The notes under the pieces were generated by a model that saw nothing but the letters and a program-made list of their open reading frames with translations, did not search any database and was not told the origin of the DNA. Of a stretch of 9,122 nt of DNA, positions 1 to 6,472 are shown one piece after another (the first letter of the stretch is position 1; each line of letters opens with the position of its first letter). The position numbers and the translations under genes were made by a program. The stretch comes from an uncultured Planctomycetaceae bacterium (lineage in GTDB: Bacteria; Planctomycetota; Phycisphaerae; UBA1845; UTPLA1): assembly GCA_938008425.1 (NCBI GenBank), contig CALLKH010000025.1:1-9122 (forward strand). Reading direction: 5' to 3'.

Positions 1-1330
1 CCTGCGTCAGCCGGCGCGACACGATTCTTAACTGCCGGTGGACCTCCTCTATCGGAAGCCCGAGCAATTTCCCCACCTGATTGAGAATCAACCCCCGTTG
101 GATGGGATCGATCGCTCCAAAGTCGGTCGAGCTCGCTACGAGCGACAAGTACTCCTCGATCGCCTCGGATCGATCGGAACCAGTGGTGCCGTCACGATAG
201 CGACCCATCACCTGATTCCATTTGAATTCTAGCGCGTCGGTGGCTGAGGTCAAAACATGTCCGAATGCTTCGGACCCCTCTGAAACGAGCAAATCCGCAG
301 GGTCCTTCCCTCTTGGGACGTGTGCGAGGCGAACGTCCAGCTTCTCGGTCACAAAGACCCCGAGCGACCGGTCCGCGGCACGCCGACCGGCCTCGTCCGA
401 GTCGAACACCAGCACGACCGAATCGACGTAGCGGCGAAGCAATCTGGCGTGCTCCGAAGTCAGCGCGGTGCCAAGCGTGGCGACCGTGTTCGGAAAGCCA
501 TACTGCTGGGCGAGAAGGCAATCCACATAGCCTTCCACCACGATCGCCGTGCGTTCCCGGCCGAAGGATTCCTTCGCCGAGTGAATTCCGTAGAGACAGC
601 GACTTTTGTCAAAGAGCAGCGTCTGAGGCGAATTCAGATACTTCGCCGGATCATCATCCAGGGCGCGACCGCCGAAGCCGATCACCCGATTCATGGCGTC
701 CAGAATCGGAAAAATGAGCCGATTTCGAAACGCATCGTAGGTGCCGCCATCCTCCCGCCGCTTGAGCAGGCCGGCCGCGACAACCCAGTCTGTCGGGATG
801 TTGGCGGCCGCAACGGCGTTCTTCAGCGAATCAAAGCCCGGCGGGGCAAAACCCAGCATAAACCGCTGGGCCGACTCCTCATTGAACCCGCGACCTGATA
901 CATAATCGCGAGCCGACTCCGCCGCGCTCGTCTGCCAGAGCTGTTTCTGAAACCAGAGGCTCGCCCAGCGATTGACGCGCTCGATATCCGCCTTGGTCGC
1001 ACCGCCTTTGACGGCGGATCCTGCCGGTCGCGGCTCTTCGATCGAGATGCCGGCTCTTCTGGCCAGAATCTCTCTCGCCTCGCGAAACCCGAGGCCCTCT
1101 TTGGCCTGAATGAACTTGAAAACGTCACCGCCCTGCCCGCAGCCAAAACACTTGAAAATCTGCTTGTCCGGCAGGACGTTGAACGACGCGGTCTTCTCCG
1201 TATGAAACGGGCAGAGCCCCTTAAAGTTGCGGCCGGCCCGCTTCAACGTGACGTAGGACGAAACGACACTTACAATGTCGCTCGCCTGACGAATACGCTC
1301 TGTGATTTCGGAAACGCCCTGATCGACCAC
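1..1330 (-). CDS. dnaG: DNA primase DnaG, N-terminal 443 residues (3' end beyond left edge)
   Basis: Makes the RNA primers for leading- and lagging-strand DNA synthesis, working with the replicative helicase. The minus-strand frame is open from 1330 to the left edge. It begins with the CHC2 zinc-binding domain, with Cys40, His43, Cys61 and Cys64 (LCPFH and KCFGCG); these numbers match E. coli DnaG exactly when the GTG at 1330 is taken as start. The catalytic core follows: Toprim glutamate 266 in VVEGYVDC, and FDSDEAG with Asp310 and Asp312, then KDPADLL. The C-terminal helicase-binding domain (roughly 140-150 residues in relatives) lies outside the window. The GTG start is supported by AGGGA at 1338-1342, seven bases upstream. 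A TTG at 1333 and ATGs at 1450 and 1459 are in frame, but would add residues that the family lacks. The second Toprim motif reads DSD rather than the commoner DGD, which I regard as a tolerated variant. Identification is firm; the start is likely. Confidence 0.97.
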   Translation of the reverse strand, partial: MVDQGVSEITERIRQASDIVSVVSSYVTLKRAGRNFKGLCPFHTEKTASFNVLPDKQIFKCFGCGQGGDVFKFIQAKEGLGFREAREILARRAGISIEEPRPAGSAVKGGATKADIERVNRWASLWFQKQLWQTSAAESARDYVSGRGFNEESAQRFMLGFAPPGFDSLKNAVAAANIPTDWVVAAGLLKRREDGGTYDAFRNRLIFPILDAMNRVIGFGGRALDDDPAKYLNSPQTLLFDKSRCLYGIHSAKESFGRERTAIVVEGYVDCLLAQQYGFPNTVATLGTALTSEHARLLRRYVDSVVLVFDSDEAGRRAADRSLGVFVTEKLDVRLAHVPRGKDPADLLVSEGSEAFGHVLTSATDALEFKWNQVMGRYRDGTTGSDRSEAIEEYLSLVASSTDFGAIDPIQRGLILNQVGKLLGLPIEEVHRQLRIVSRRLTQ

Positions 1331-1683
1331 CAAGTCATCCCTGTCGCGATGGGCGGACCAAAGACCCAGCGATGCGACTCGCTTGTAAAGACTTATGAAT
1401 AAACGTGATACGCTTCCTGCGTGCCCCTGGTACCCACTGAAGGGGTCCATAAGAGACATCCAAATATATCACCAATGCTGATAATGGGCAAATTATCGGC
1501 GAATTTTCCCTGAAAAAACTCCGTCGTAACCGTATAGGACGTCAACAGTTGCCGCAGTCTCTTTTGGCCGCAATTCGGTTGTTGCCCCGGTTGGCGCTCA
1601 TGAGACCGAAAGTCGGATTAACATCACATGACGGCTCACATCGTGGGCCCTTACTTGCAAAGATATTAGCGAACCGAAAACCA
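1331..1683. other. Divergent intergenic region between dnaG and the EWCG lipoprotein gene
   Basis: This stretch of about 350 bases separates two divergent genes. The half nearer dnaG holds its promoter candidate and ribosome binding site. The half nearer the lipoprotein is locally more AT-rich (around 1440-1540 and 1655-1690), as expected for promoters. The best plus-strand candidate I found is CTGAAA (1510-1515), 17 bases, then TATAGG (1533-1538), which is weak. A plus-strand frame is open from a TTG at 1549, but the 45 extra residues it would give the lipoprotein look like translated leader: they precede a complete signal peptide. I see no RNA gene or strong hairpin. Confidence 0.6.
1463..1491 (-). 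promoter_or_regulatory. Candidate sigma70-like promoter for dnaG
   Basis: On the minus strand TTGCCC (1491-1486, 4 of 6 matches to TTGACA) is followed after exactly 17 bases by TATATT (1468-1463, 5 of 6 matches to TATAAT). Transcription would begin near 1456, giving dnaG a leader of about 125 bases before the GTG at 1330. This is a consensus match made by eye. Planctomycete promoters are poorly characterised, so it remains a prediction. Confidence 0.5.
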
Positions 1684-2682
1684 ATGTCCTATAAGCCCTT
1701 TCCTTACTCCCCAAACCTCATCTGGCTGACCGCATTCATAGTCGTCGCAGGCCTCGCCCTTCACTCCGGCTGTTCACCACTTTCCGCGGATTCGCCGCCC
1801 GCTCCCGAAGGCAAGAAAACCGACATCTCCGCGGCACGTGAAGGCCCGCCACCTGCGACTCGCGGAATCGGCCGGGATCCCATTTGGGACGATGGCCTCT
1901 CCGAGATGAGTTACTTCGCCGCGACTGATCGAATTTACGACCAGGAACGACACTACACGCGCGTCGTCTTGATCAACCGCGAATGGCTCGATCCGATCGC
2001 GCGCGTCAAGACGGAGCCGACGACGATGGGCAGCAAGCCGCAAGAAGAGTCGGCGCCGATCGCCGTATTGAAGATGAACGTGGCCGAGGAGATTCCCACC
2101 GAGAATTACAATTACCGCGTGCTAATGACGGTCTTTCTTCATCGCGATTCATTGAGCGTCGAGAAAGTATCCGCCTCGTGCCAGGAGTGGTGCGGAGCGA
2201 CGTTTTCCCAATGGCTTCCGATCGGCGGCGACCTGCAGATTCGATCGTTCAGCTACTTCAACGGCGAGGCGGACGAGACCTATCAGATCAAGAACGCGGC
2301 GGACATTTACCCGCCCGAGGCGCTCCTGATCCTCGCCCGGGACCTGATCGCCCGGCCGCGACCGTTTTCCGTTCGCGTCAGCCCCAAAATCCGCCTGAAT
2401 CACGCCATCAAGCCGGAATTCCAGCGTCTCAGCGGCATCGTCGAACCCAACGTCGATCCCTATTCCTGCAAGGCGGGACGGTTTTCCGCCTCCAGTGTGA
2501 TCTTTCGGGACGACCGCAATCAGCACTACGCGACACTGATCATCGAATCGTCCCCGCCCCATCGGCTGCTTGCCTACCGGTTTGAGGATGGCGCGACCGG
2601 CCGACTTGAGCATGTCGAGCGGCGGGCCTATTGGGATCGCGGCAAATCCAGCCGATACTATCAGCAAGGAGCCGCGCCTTGA
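1684..2682 (+). CDS. Putative lipoprotein with EWCG / CxxxC motif, function unknown
   Basis: The predicted protein has 332 residues. Starting at ATG 1684 gives a clean export signal: a short polar N-terminus, a hydrophobic stretch at about residues 13-27, and Cys30 in LHSGC. That is a plausible though imperfect lipobox (His at -3), so the product is probably lipid-anchored in the envelope. The mature part has WDDGLSEMSYF at about 68-78, a segment VLKMN with a Tyr/Asn-rich turn, then SCQEWCGATF with Cys166 and Cys170 as a CxxxC pair, and another Cys at 262. From memory, the order W.DG..E, VLK.N, S.QEWCG..F resembles a family found mainly in Bacteroidetes and sometimes labelled septum formation inhibitor Maf; that label does not describe true Maf nucleotide pyrophosphatases and should not be copied. 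I cannot name a function. No clear Shine-Dalgarno precedes 1684. The stop TGA overlaps the start of the rhodanese gene, so the two are probably co-translated. Confidence 0.82.
   Translation: MSYKPFPYSPNLIWLTAFIVVAGLALHSGCSPLSADSPPAPEGKKTDISAAREGPPPATRGIGRDPIWDDGLSEMSYFAATDRIYDQERHYTRVVLINREWLDPIARVKTEPTTMGSKPQEESAPIAVLKMNVAEEIPTENYNYRVLMTVFLHRDSLSVEKVSASCQEWCGATFSQWLPIGGDLQIRSFSYFNGEADETYQIKNAADIYPPEALLILARDLIARPRPFSVRVSPKIRLNHAIKPEFQRLSGIVEPNVDPYSCKAGRFSASSVIFRDDRNQHYATLIIESSPPHRLLAYRFEDGATGRLEHVERRAYWDRGKSSRYYQQGAAP
2666..2671 (+). promoter_or_regulatory. Ribosome binding site fixing the TTG start of the rhodanese gene
   Basis: AAGGAG lies seven bases before TTG 2679, inside the last codons of the upstream lipoprotein gene. 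It is the reason for choosing TTG 2679 over the earlier in-frame TTG at 2631, which has no such site, and over ATG 2784, which would fall at the start of the membrane segment. Confidence 0.75.
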
Positions 2683-3296
2683 GACAGGGGTCTGACATCC
2701 CGCCGACGGAGTTGCTCGAAGAAACTCCCGAAGAAGAGCTTCGAAGACTGCGAATCCGAAACCGGACCATTTATCGCAAGCGCATGCTGGTGGTCGCCTG
2801 CGCGCTCCTGATCGCGGCGTCGTACCATTGGCGACGCAACATCGCGCTCTGGACCGTCGGCCAGTGGAACACCATTCGCGGAGGCGGCCACCAGATCAGC
2901 GCGGCGGCCGCGATGCAGCGCGTCTTCGATAAGGACGCGATCATCGTCGACGTTCGCGATCCCGCCGAGTTCGCAGTCAGCCATGCCGTCGGCGCGCGAT
3001 CGCTGCCGCTGGAAACTCTGACGAAAGACGGTTGGCCGCGCGATTGGCCGTCGGATCGTCCGATCATCGTCTATTGCACGGTGGGCTATCGGAGCGGGAA
3101 GGCGGCCGAGATCCTGAGCAAGTCGGGCTTATCGGCGGAAAATCTGGCAGGCGGGATTCTCGCCCTGGCCGAGGCCGACGAGGCACTGGTCGACGATCGC
3201 GGCCGGACGCTGCGCGTTCACACTTGGAGCAAGGACTACGCATGGATGCTGCCGCCTCACTACGAGGCGATTTGGACCGAGAACCAGGGCCGATGA
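2679..3296 (+). CDS. Membrane-anchored rhodanese-like sulfurtransferase
   Basis: A 205-residue protein with a single rhodanese domain. Rhodanese domains carry sulfur as a persulfide on an active-site cysteine and pass it to thiols or other acceptors; the physiological partner is unknown here. An acidic then arginine-rich N-terminus (1-35) leads into one hydrophobic segment (about 36-49), likely a membrane anchor. The domain runs from about 70 to 165: DVRDPAEF at 91-98, the active loop CTVGYRSG with catalytic Cys133, and NLAGGI at 155-160. The six-residue loop is normal for sulfurtransferases, so the enzyme looks intact. A tail (about 170-200) with VHTW and DYAWMLPPHYEAIW is also seen, as I recall, in a subset of bacterial single-domain rhodaneses. 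Topology is unclear because arginines flank both sides of the anchor. The TTG start overlaps the upstream TGA by four bases (TTGA) behind a strong ribosome binding site, so translation is probably coupled to the EWCG lipoprotein. Confidence 0.9.
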   Translation: MRQGSDIPPTELLEETPEEELRRLRIRNRTIYRKRMLVVACALLIAASYHWRRNIALWTVGQWNTIRGGGHQISAAAAMQRVFDKDAIIVDVRDPAEFAVSHAVGARSLPLETLTKDGWPRDWPSDRPIIVYCTVGYRSGKAAEILSKSGLSAENLAGGILALAEADEALVDDRGRTLRVHTWSKDYAWMLPPHYEAIWTENQGR

Positions 3297-3439
3297 ACCT
3301 GCGGCTGCCCGTTGCGGCGACTCACCGCCATTGGGCCCCGGAATGTGCGGACCTTCGGGCACTGATTCGTCCGGAAACGAAAGGGCTGGCGCATGTCTGC
3401 AGGGTCCGCGAAAGCAGCCGATCGAGTGCGAAAAAACTC

Positions 3440-3468
3440 TTGCAAACCCAAGGGGTCCGGCGTAAAGT
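3440..3468 (+). promoter_or_regulatory. Candidate promoter for the secretin gene
   Basis: TTGCAA (3440-3445) and TAAAGT (3463-3468) are separated by exactly 17 bases, each matching 4 of 6 consensus positions. It would leave a leader of roughly 220 bases before ATG 3695. The match is modest and could be chance. Confidence 0.3.
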
Positions 3469-3487
3469 CTATTGTCAGCCAAGGGGT
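3448..3487 (+). repeat. Direct repeat CCAAGGGGT, two copies 31 bases apart
   Basis: CCAAGGGGT occurs at 3448-3456 and 3479-3487. The start-to-start distance of 31 bases is close to three helical turns, and the copies bracket the candidate -10 element at 3463-3468. This arrangement would suit a regulator binding one DNA face, but with only two 9-base copies chance is a fair alternative. Confidence 0.35.
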
Positions 3488-3681
3488 AATAGCACTGAGC
3501 AGCGAGAGTTGCCTCAATCCTCACGCCAGCCACCCTGCCGAAAGCTTCCGCAACACTGCTCAGTTCGCTAGACTAGAGACTGCAAAACCTGCCGAACCTC
3601 CGAATGGAACCGAGGTACGAGCCGAGCTTGCCCTGATATTCCCAGTCACGCGCAAGATGCGCGAATAGAGAGCAGCTTCCG

Positions 3682-3688
3682 AAAGGAG
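3682..3688 (+). promoter_or_regulatory. Ribosome binding site of the secretin gene
   Basis: AAAGGAG lies six bases upstream of ATG 3695. It is a strong Shine-Dalgarno match and settles the start, which also gives a proper signal peptide. Confidence 0.8.
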
Positions 3689-3694
3689 ACGTCC

Positions 3695-6259
3695 ATGACG
3701 CGTATTCGACTACTGTCCACCGCGACGACACTCGCGCTGCTGGCGAGCGGCGGCTTCGTACGCGCCGATGATCCGCCGGCCGCCGAGCCGAAGGCGTCGG
3801 AGAACACCCGGGCGATCGAACAGTCGCGCCTGGTGGACGAACTCGCGCATGAGCAGGAACTGCTCTGGCAGAAGGCCGTCGCGACGTACAAGGCCACCGA
3901 GCGCGACATCAGCGCCGCGGTGAACAACAACGACTTCTCCGAAGCCCACCGACGGGTGGCCTACGGTAAGAACGTCATTGAGACGAACCGCCGCTATGCG
4001 TCGCCCGCCTCGGACTACGAACTCTACCGGCAGCAGGCCCGCGATCTTGAAGCGTGGGTTGGCGATCGGGAGCGAGAGTACAACGAGCAGCTCATCCTCG
4101 ATCAGCACCGGGCCATCGCCGACCGCGAAGCCGAGACCGCTCGAAACGTCCAGGATCAGCGGCAGCGCCAGATTGATTCACTCATGTCGCGCGCGATGGA
4201 GTTGAACAAGGAGCGACGGCTGTTGGAGGCGATTCAGCAGCTTGACCAGGTGCTGGCCCTTGATCCGAAGAATGACAAGGCCGCCTGGATGAAGGAGACG
4301 CTCGGCGACCTGGTCCAGAACGTGCGCGACCGCGAAGCCAAGCATGAGCGCTCGACGTGGATTCAGGAAGTCATCATTTCCAACGACGAAGCCGGCATTC
4401 CGTACAACCGCGACATCAGCTATCCCAAGAACTGGCTGGAACTGTCGGCCCGCCGCAAGGACACCGAGGCCGAAGGCGAGTCAGAAGCCTCGCTGGCGGC
4501 TCGCGAGCGACTTCAGAAGGTCGCCCCGGAACTCAAGTTCGATGGCAAGACCTTCGAAGCCGTCGTGGAAGAACTCCGGGCACTGACCGGCCTCAACATC
4601 ATCCCGAACTGGGCCGCGCTCGAAGCGCAGGCCATCGAAAAGGACGTCGAAGTAAACCTCAAGCTGAACAACGTTCGTTTCAGCCAGGCGCTGGAGTTGA
4701 TTCTGAACGAAGTCAGTGCGGGCGAAGTTGAACTGGCTTTCGAAATTGATGAAGGCATCGTTCGAATCTCCACCAAGGAAGATCTGAGCCGGCGTCGCCT
4801 GACGCGGGTCTACAACATTCAGGATCTGCTCATCACCGTTCCGACGTTCCGCGGTCGACAGATCAACCTCCAGAACATCGGCCAGAACCAGCAGCAAGGC
4901 GGTCTGGGCGGCGGTCGCTTCCTCCAGGGTGGCGGCGCGGGCGGCGGTGGCGGTGGTGGTCAGGGCGGCGGCGGCCTCTTCGGTGGCGGCGGCGGTGATC
5001 AGGGTCAGGAAGATGATCAGGACACCGGCATCGACCCGATGGAACCGCTGATCACGCTGATCCAGGAAACCATCGACCCCGAAAGCTGGCGCGAGACGGG
5101 CGGTAACGTCGGCTCCATCTCGTCGCTACAGCAGCAGCTGATCGTCACGCAGACTTCCACAGCTCACTCGCAGCTTCGAGACCTCCTCCGCGACCTGCGG
5201 AAGTCCCGGGCGCTCCAGATCGCCGTTGAAGCCCGCTACATCACCATTTCGCGAAACTGGCTTGAGCAGATCGGCGTCGATCTCGACGTCATCCTGAACA
5301 ACGGAAACGCCGGCTTCGATCGCACCACGATTCTCGATCCGGCCACGAACAACCCGATTCTCGTTCCGCGGCAGTTCGTGCGAAACGGTTTCACGCCGGG
5401 TGCGCCGGGCGGCGTCGGCATCAACCTTCCGACCCAGCCGTTCGGTCAGCCGTACGGCCAGCCGGGCCTCGTTCCGGCGCCGGGCGACATCGGACCGCAC
5501 AGCGGCCGGTTCACGCCGATTCCGATCGCGAACAACACGCTGGACCTCGCCGGACCGACCAACACGAACATCAATGGTTCGCTCGGTTCGCTCGCGAATT
5601 CCACGCCGGCGTTCCAGATCTTCGGCAGCTTCCTCGACAACATCCAGGTGGACTTCCTCCTTCGAGCCACGCAGATCGACAAGCGATCCAGCGATCTCGA
5701 CGCTCCGCGACTGGTCCTCTTCAACGGACAGCGGGCGACCTTCGAGGCGTTCATCGAGCAGGACTACATCGCCGCCCTGACGCCGGTCATCGGCGACAAC
5801 GCCGGTGCGTTCCTTCCGCAGGTCGCTACGGCCCTCACCGGCCGCTCGCTCGACGTGCAGGCGACGGTTTCGGCCGATCGCCGGTACGTCACCATGACGG
5901 TTCGAACCTTCACCCGCGTCACCGGCGACTTCCGCACGGTGTTCTTCGGCGGTTCGCAGACGGTTGGCTCGGGCTTCATCGAGCTTGCCACGCAGACCAC
6001 GCAGCAGGTTCGCACGACGGTTTCGGTTCCCGACGGCGGCACGCTCCTCATCGGCGGGCTCAAGCTCTCCGGCGAGCGCGACATCGACGCGGGCGTTCCC
6101 ATTCTGTCTAGAATTCCCGTTCTCAAGCGGGCGTTCTCGAATACCTCCAACGTCAAGGACGATCAGGTTCTCCTGATTCTGATCAAGCCGACGATCATCA
6201 TCCAGAAGGAAGCCGAGGCGGAGGCGTTCCCGTCGCTCTCGTCCTTCACGGGTGAATAA
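3695..6259 (+). CDS. Secretin-family outer-membrane channel (GspD/PilQ-like), orphan
   Basis: An 854-residue exported protein. Secretins form large ring-shaped gated pores in the outer membrane for type II or III secretion, type IV pili or filamentous phage. Residues 1-24 are a signal peptide (RIR, hydrophobic core, FVRA cleavage). Residues 35-215 are mostly charged helices, with a TPR-like unit at about 164-200. A small alpha/beta domain at about 273-360 (TFEAVVEEL, LKLNNVRFSQALELIL) resembles the STN/N0 domain of secretins. A glycine-rich linker (402-434) follows, then an N1-like segment (about 447-502). The secretin core begins at about 505 (IAVEARYITIS), is interrupted by a Pro/Asn/Gly-rich insert (about 536-640), and resumes with LDAPRLVLFNGQRA. 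It ends with the hallmark VPDGGTLLIGGL (778-789) and VPILSRIPVLKRAF through LLILIKPTII. No other secretion or pilus gene is nearby, so its system is unknown. It is probably monocistronic: long leader, strong terminator. The family call is firm; the role is not. Confidence 0.93.
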   Translation: MTRIRLLSTATTLALLASGGFVRADDPPAAEPKASENTRAIEQSRLVDELAHEQELLWQKAVATYKATERDISAAVNNNDFSEAHRRVAYGKNVIETNRRYASPASDYELYRQQARDLEAWVGDREREYNEQLILDQHRAIADREAETARNVQDQRQRQIDSLMSRAMELNKERRLLEAIQQLDQVLALDPKNDKAAWMKETLGDLVQNVRDREAKHERSTWIQEVIISNDEAGIPYNRDISYPKNWLELSARRKDTEAEGESEASLAARERLQKVAPELKFDGKTFEAVVEELRALTGLNIIPNWAALEAQAIEKDVEVNLKLNNVRFSQALELILNEVSAGEVELAFEIDEGIVRISTKEDLSRRRLTRVYNIQDLLITVPTFRGRQINLQNIGQNQQQGGLGGGRFLQGGGAGGGGGGGQGGGGLFGGGGGDQGQEDDQDTGIDPMEPLITLIQETIDPESWRETGGNVGSISSLQQQLIVTQTSTAHSQLRDLLRDLRKSRALQIAVEARYITISRNWLEQIGVDLDVILNNGNAGFDRTTILDPATNNPILVPRQFVRNGFTPGAPGGVGINLPTQPFGQPYGQPGLVPAPGDIGPHSGRFTPIPIANNTLDLAGPTNTNINGSLGSLANSTPAFQIFGSFLDNIQVDFLLRATQIDKRSSDLDAPRLVLFNGQRATFEAFIEQDYIAALTPVIGDNAGAFLPQVATALTGRSLDVQATVSADRRYVTMTVRTFTRVTGDFRTVFFGGSQTVGSGFIELATQTTQQVRTTVSVPDGGTLLIGGLKLSGERDIDAGVPILSRIPVLKRAFSNTSNVKDDQVLLILIKPTIIIQKEAEAEAFPSLSSFTGE
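4898..4996 (+). repeat. Glycine-codon low-complexity tract inside the secretin gene
   Basis: About 100 bases of near-repetitive GGC/GGT codons encode residues 402-434, mostly glycine with a few Gln, Phe, Leu and Ala. The tract separates the N0-like domain from the N1-like segment and is probably a flexible periplasmic linker. Such tracts are prone to slippage, and their length may vary between strains or be misassembled. Confidence 0.8.
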
Positions 6260-6319
6260 CGACCGCTGAGATGACTGCCGCTGCGAAGCGGTTGGTGGTC
6301 ATCGGATTTGACTCTCAAC

Positions 6320-6357
6320 AAGGCCCGCCGAATCTGACACGATTCGGCGGGCCTTTT
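6320..6357 (+). terminator. Rho-independent terminator after the secretin gene
   Basis: A perfect 15-bp stem (AAGGCCCGCCGAATC at 6320-6334 with its complement at 6341-6355) closes a six-base loop TGACAC and runs into TTTT (6354-6357) then GCTT. It lies 60 bases past the stop codon. A second, weaker hairpin upstream (CCGCT, GCGA tetraloop, AGCGG at 6278-6291) may add to it. The structure should end the secretin transcript and isolate the next unit. Confidence 0.92.
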
Positions 6358-6472
6358 GCTTGATGTCGCGTTCCCTCTTCCATGCCCGACCGGGGCGGAG
6401 TGGCGCGATGCAAAGAGGCCGTTATACTTCGCTGGCCGGACGGTGAGCCCGGGCTGATCTGGAACCCTTCAC

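Larger units (their letters stand above)
3297..3694 (+). other. Non-coding region between rhodanese and secretin genes
   Basis: I see no convincing gene in these 398 bases. A 91-codon open frame (3393-3668) has no family resemblance, no ribosome binding site and a mixed low-information composition. There is no clear terminator after the rhodanese stop: the only nearby inverted repeats are short and interrupted and have no T-run. The region holds a promoter candidate, a 9-base direct repeat, a small perfect hairpin (CGCGC, loop AAGAT, GCGCG, 3649-3663) in the presumed leader, and the ribosome binding site of the secretin gene. Confidence 0.6.

Noticed and set aside
320..898. Plus-strand 192-codon frame and several other frames opposite dnaG
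   Set aside because: They lie antisense to an unmistakable DnaG frame with all catalytic and zinc-binding motifs, and their products have no recognisable domain.
1549..1683. 45-residue N-terminal extension of the EWCG lipoprotein from a TTG start
   Set aside because: The extension would bury a complete signal peptide and lipobox that begin at ATG 1684, and the TTG has no ribosome binding site.
2631..2678. Earlier TTG start for the rhodanese gene
   Set aside because: It lies well inside the upstream gene without a ribosome binding site; TTG 2679 has AAGGAG at ideal spacing and the typical TTGA overlap.
3320..3355. Possible terminator just after the rhodanese gene
   Set aside because: The inverted repeats are short and interrupted by unequal internal loops, and no T-run follows.
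1440..3458. AAGGGGTCC shared between 1440-1448 and 3450-3458
   Set aside because: A single 9-base match between two intergenic regions about 2 kb apart with no flanking similarity; chance is sufficient.
3393..3668. 91-codon open frame in the gap before the secretin gene
   Set aside because: No ribosome binding site, no family resemblance, no hydrophobic or domain pattern; likely chance in GC-rich DNA.
6400..6428. Promoter for the GT-C-like gene based on TATACT at 6423-6428
   Set aside because: No acceptable -35 hexamer at 15-19 bases spacing and no extended -10 TG; mentioned only as a possibility in the gene entry.
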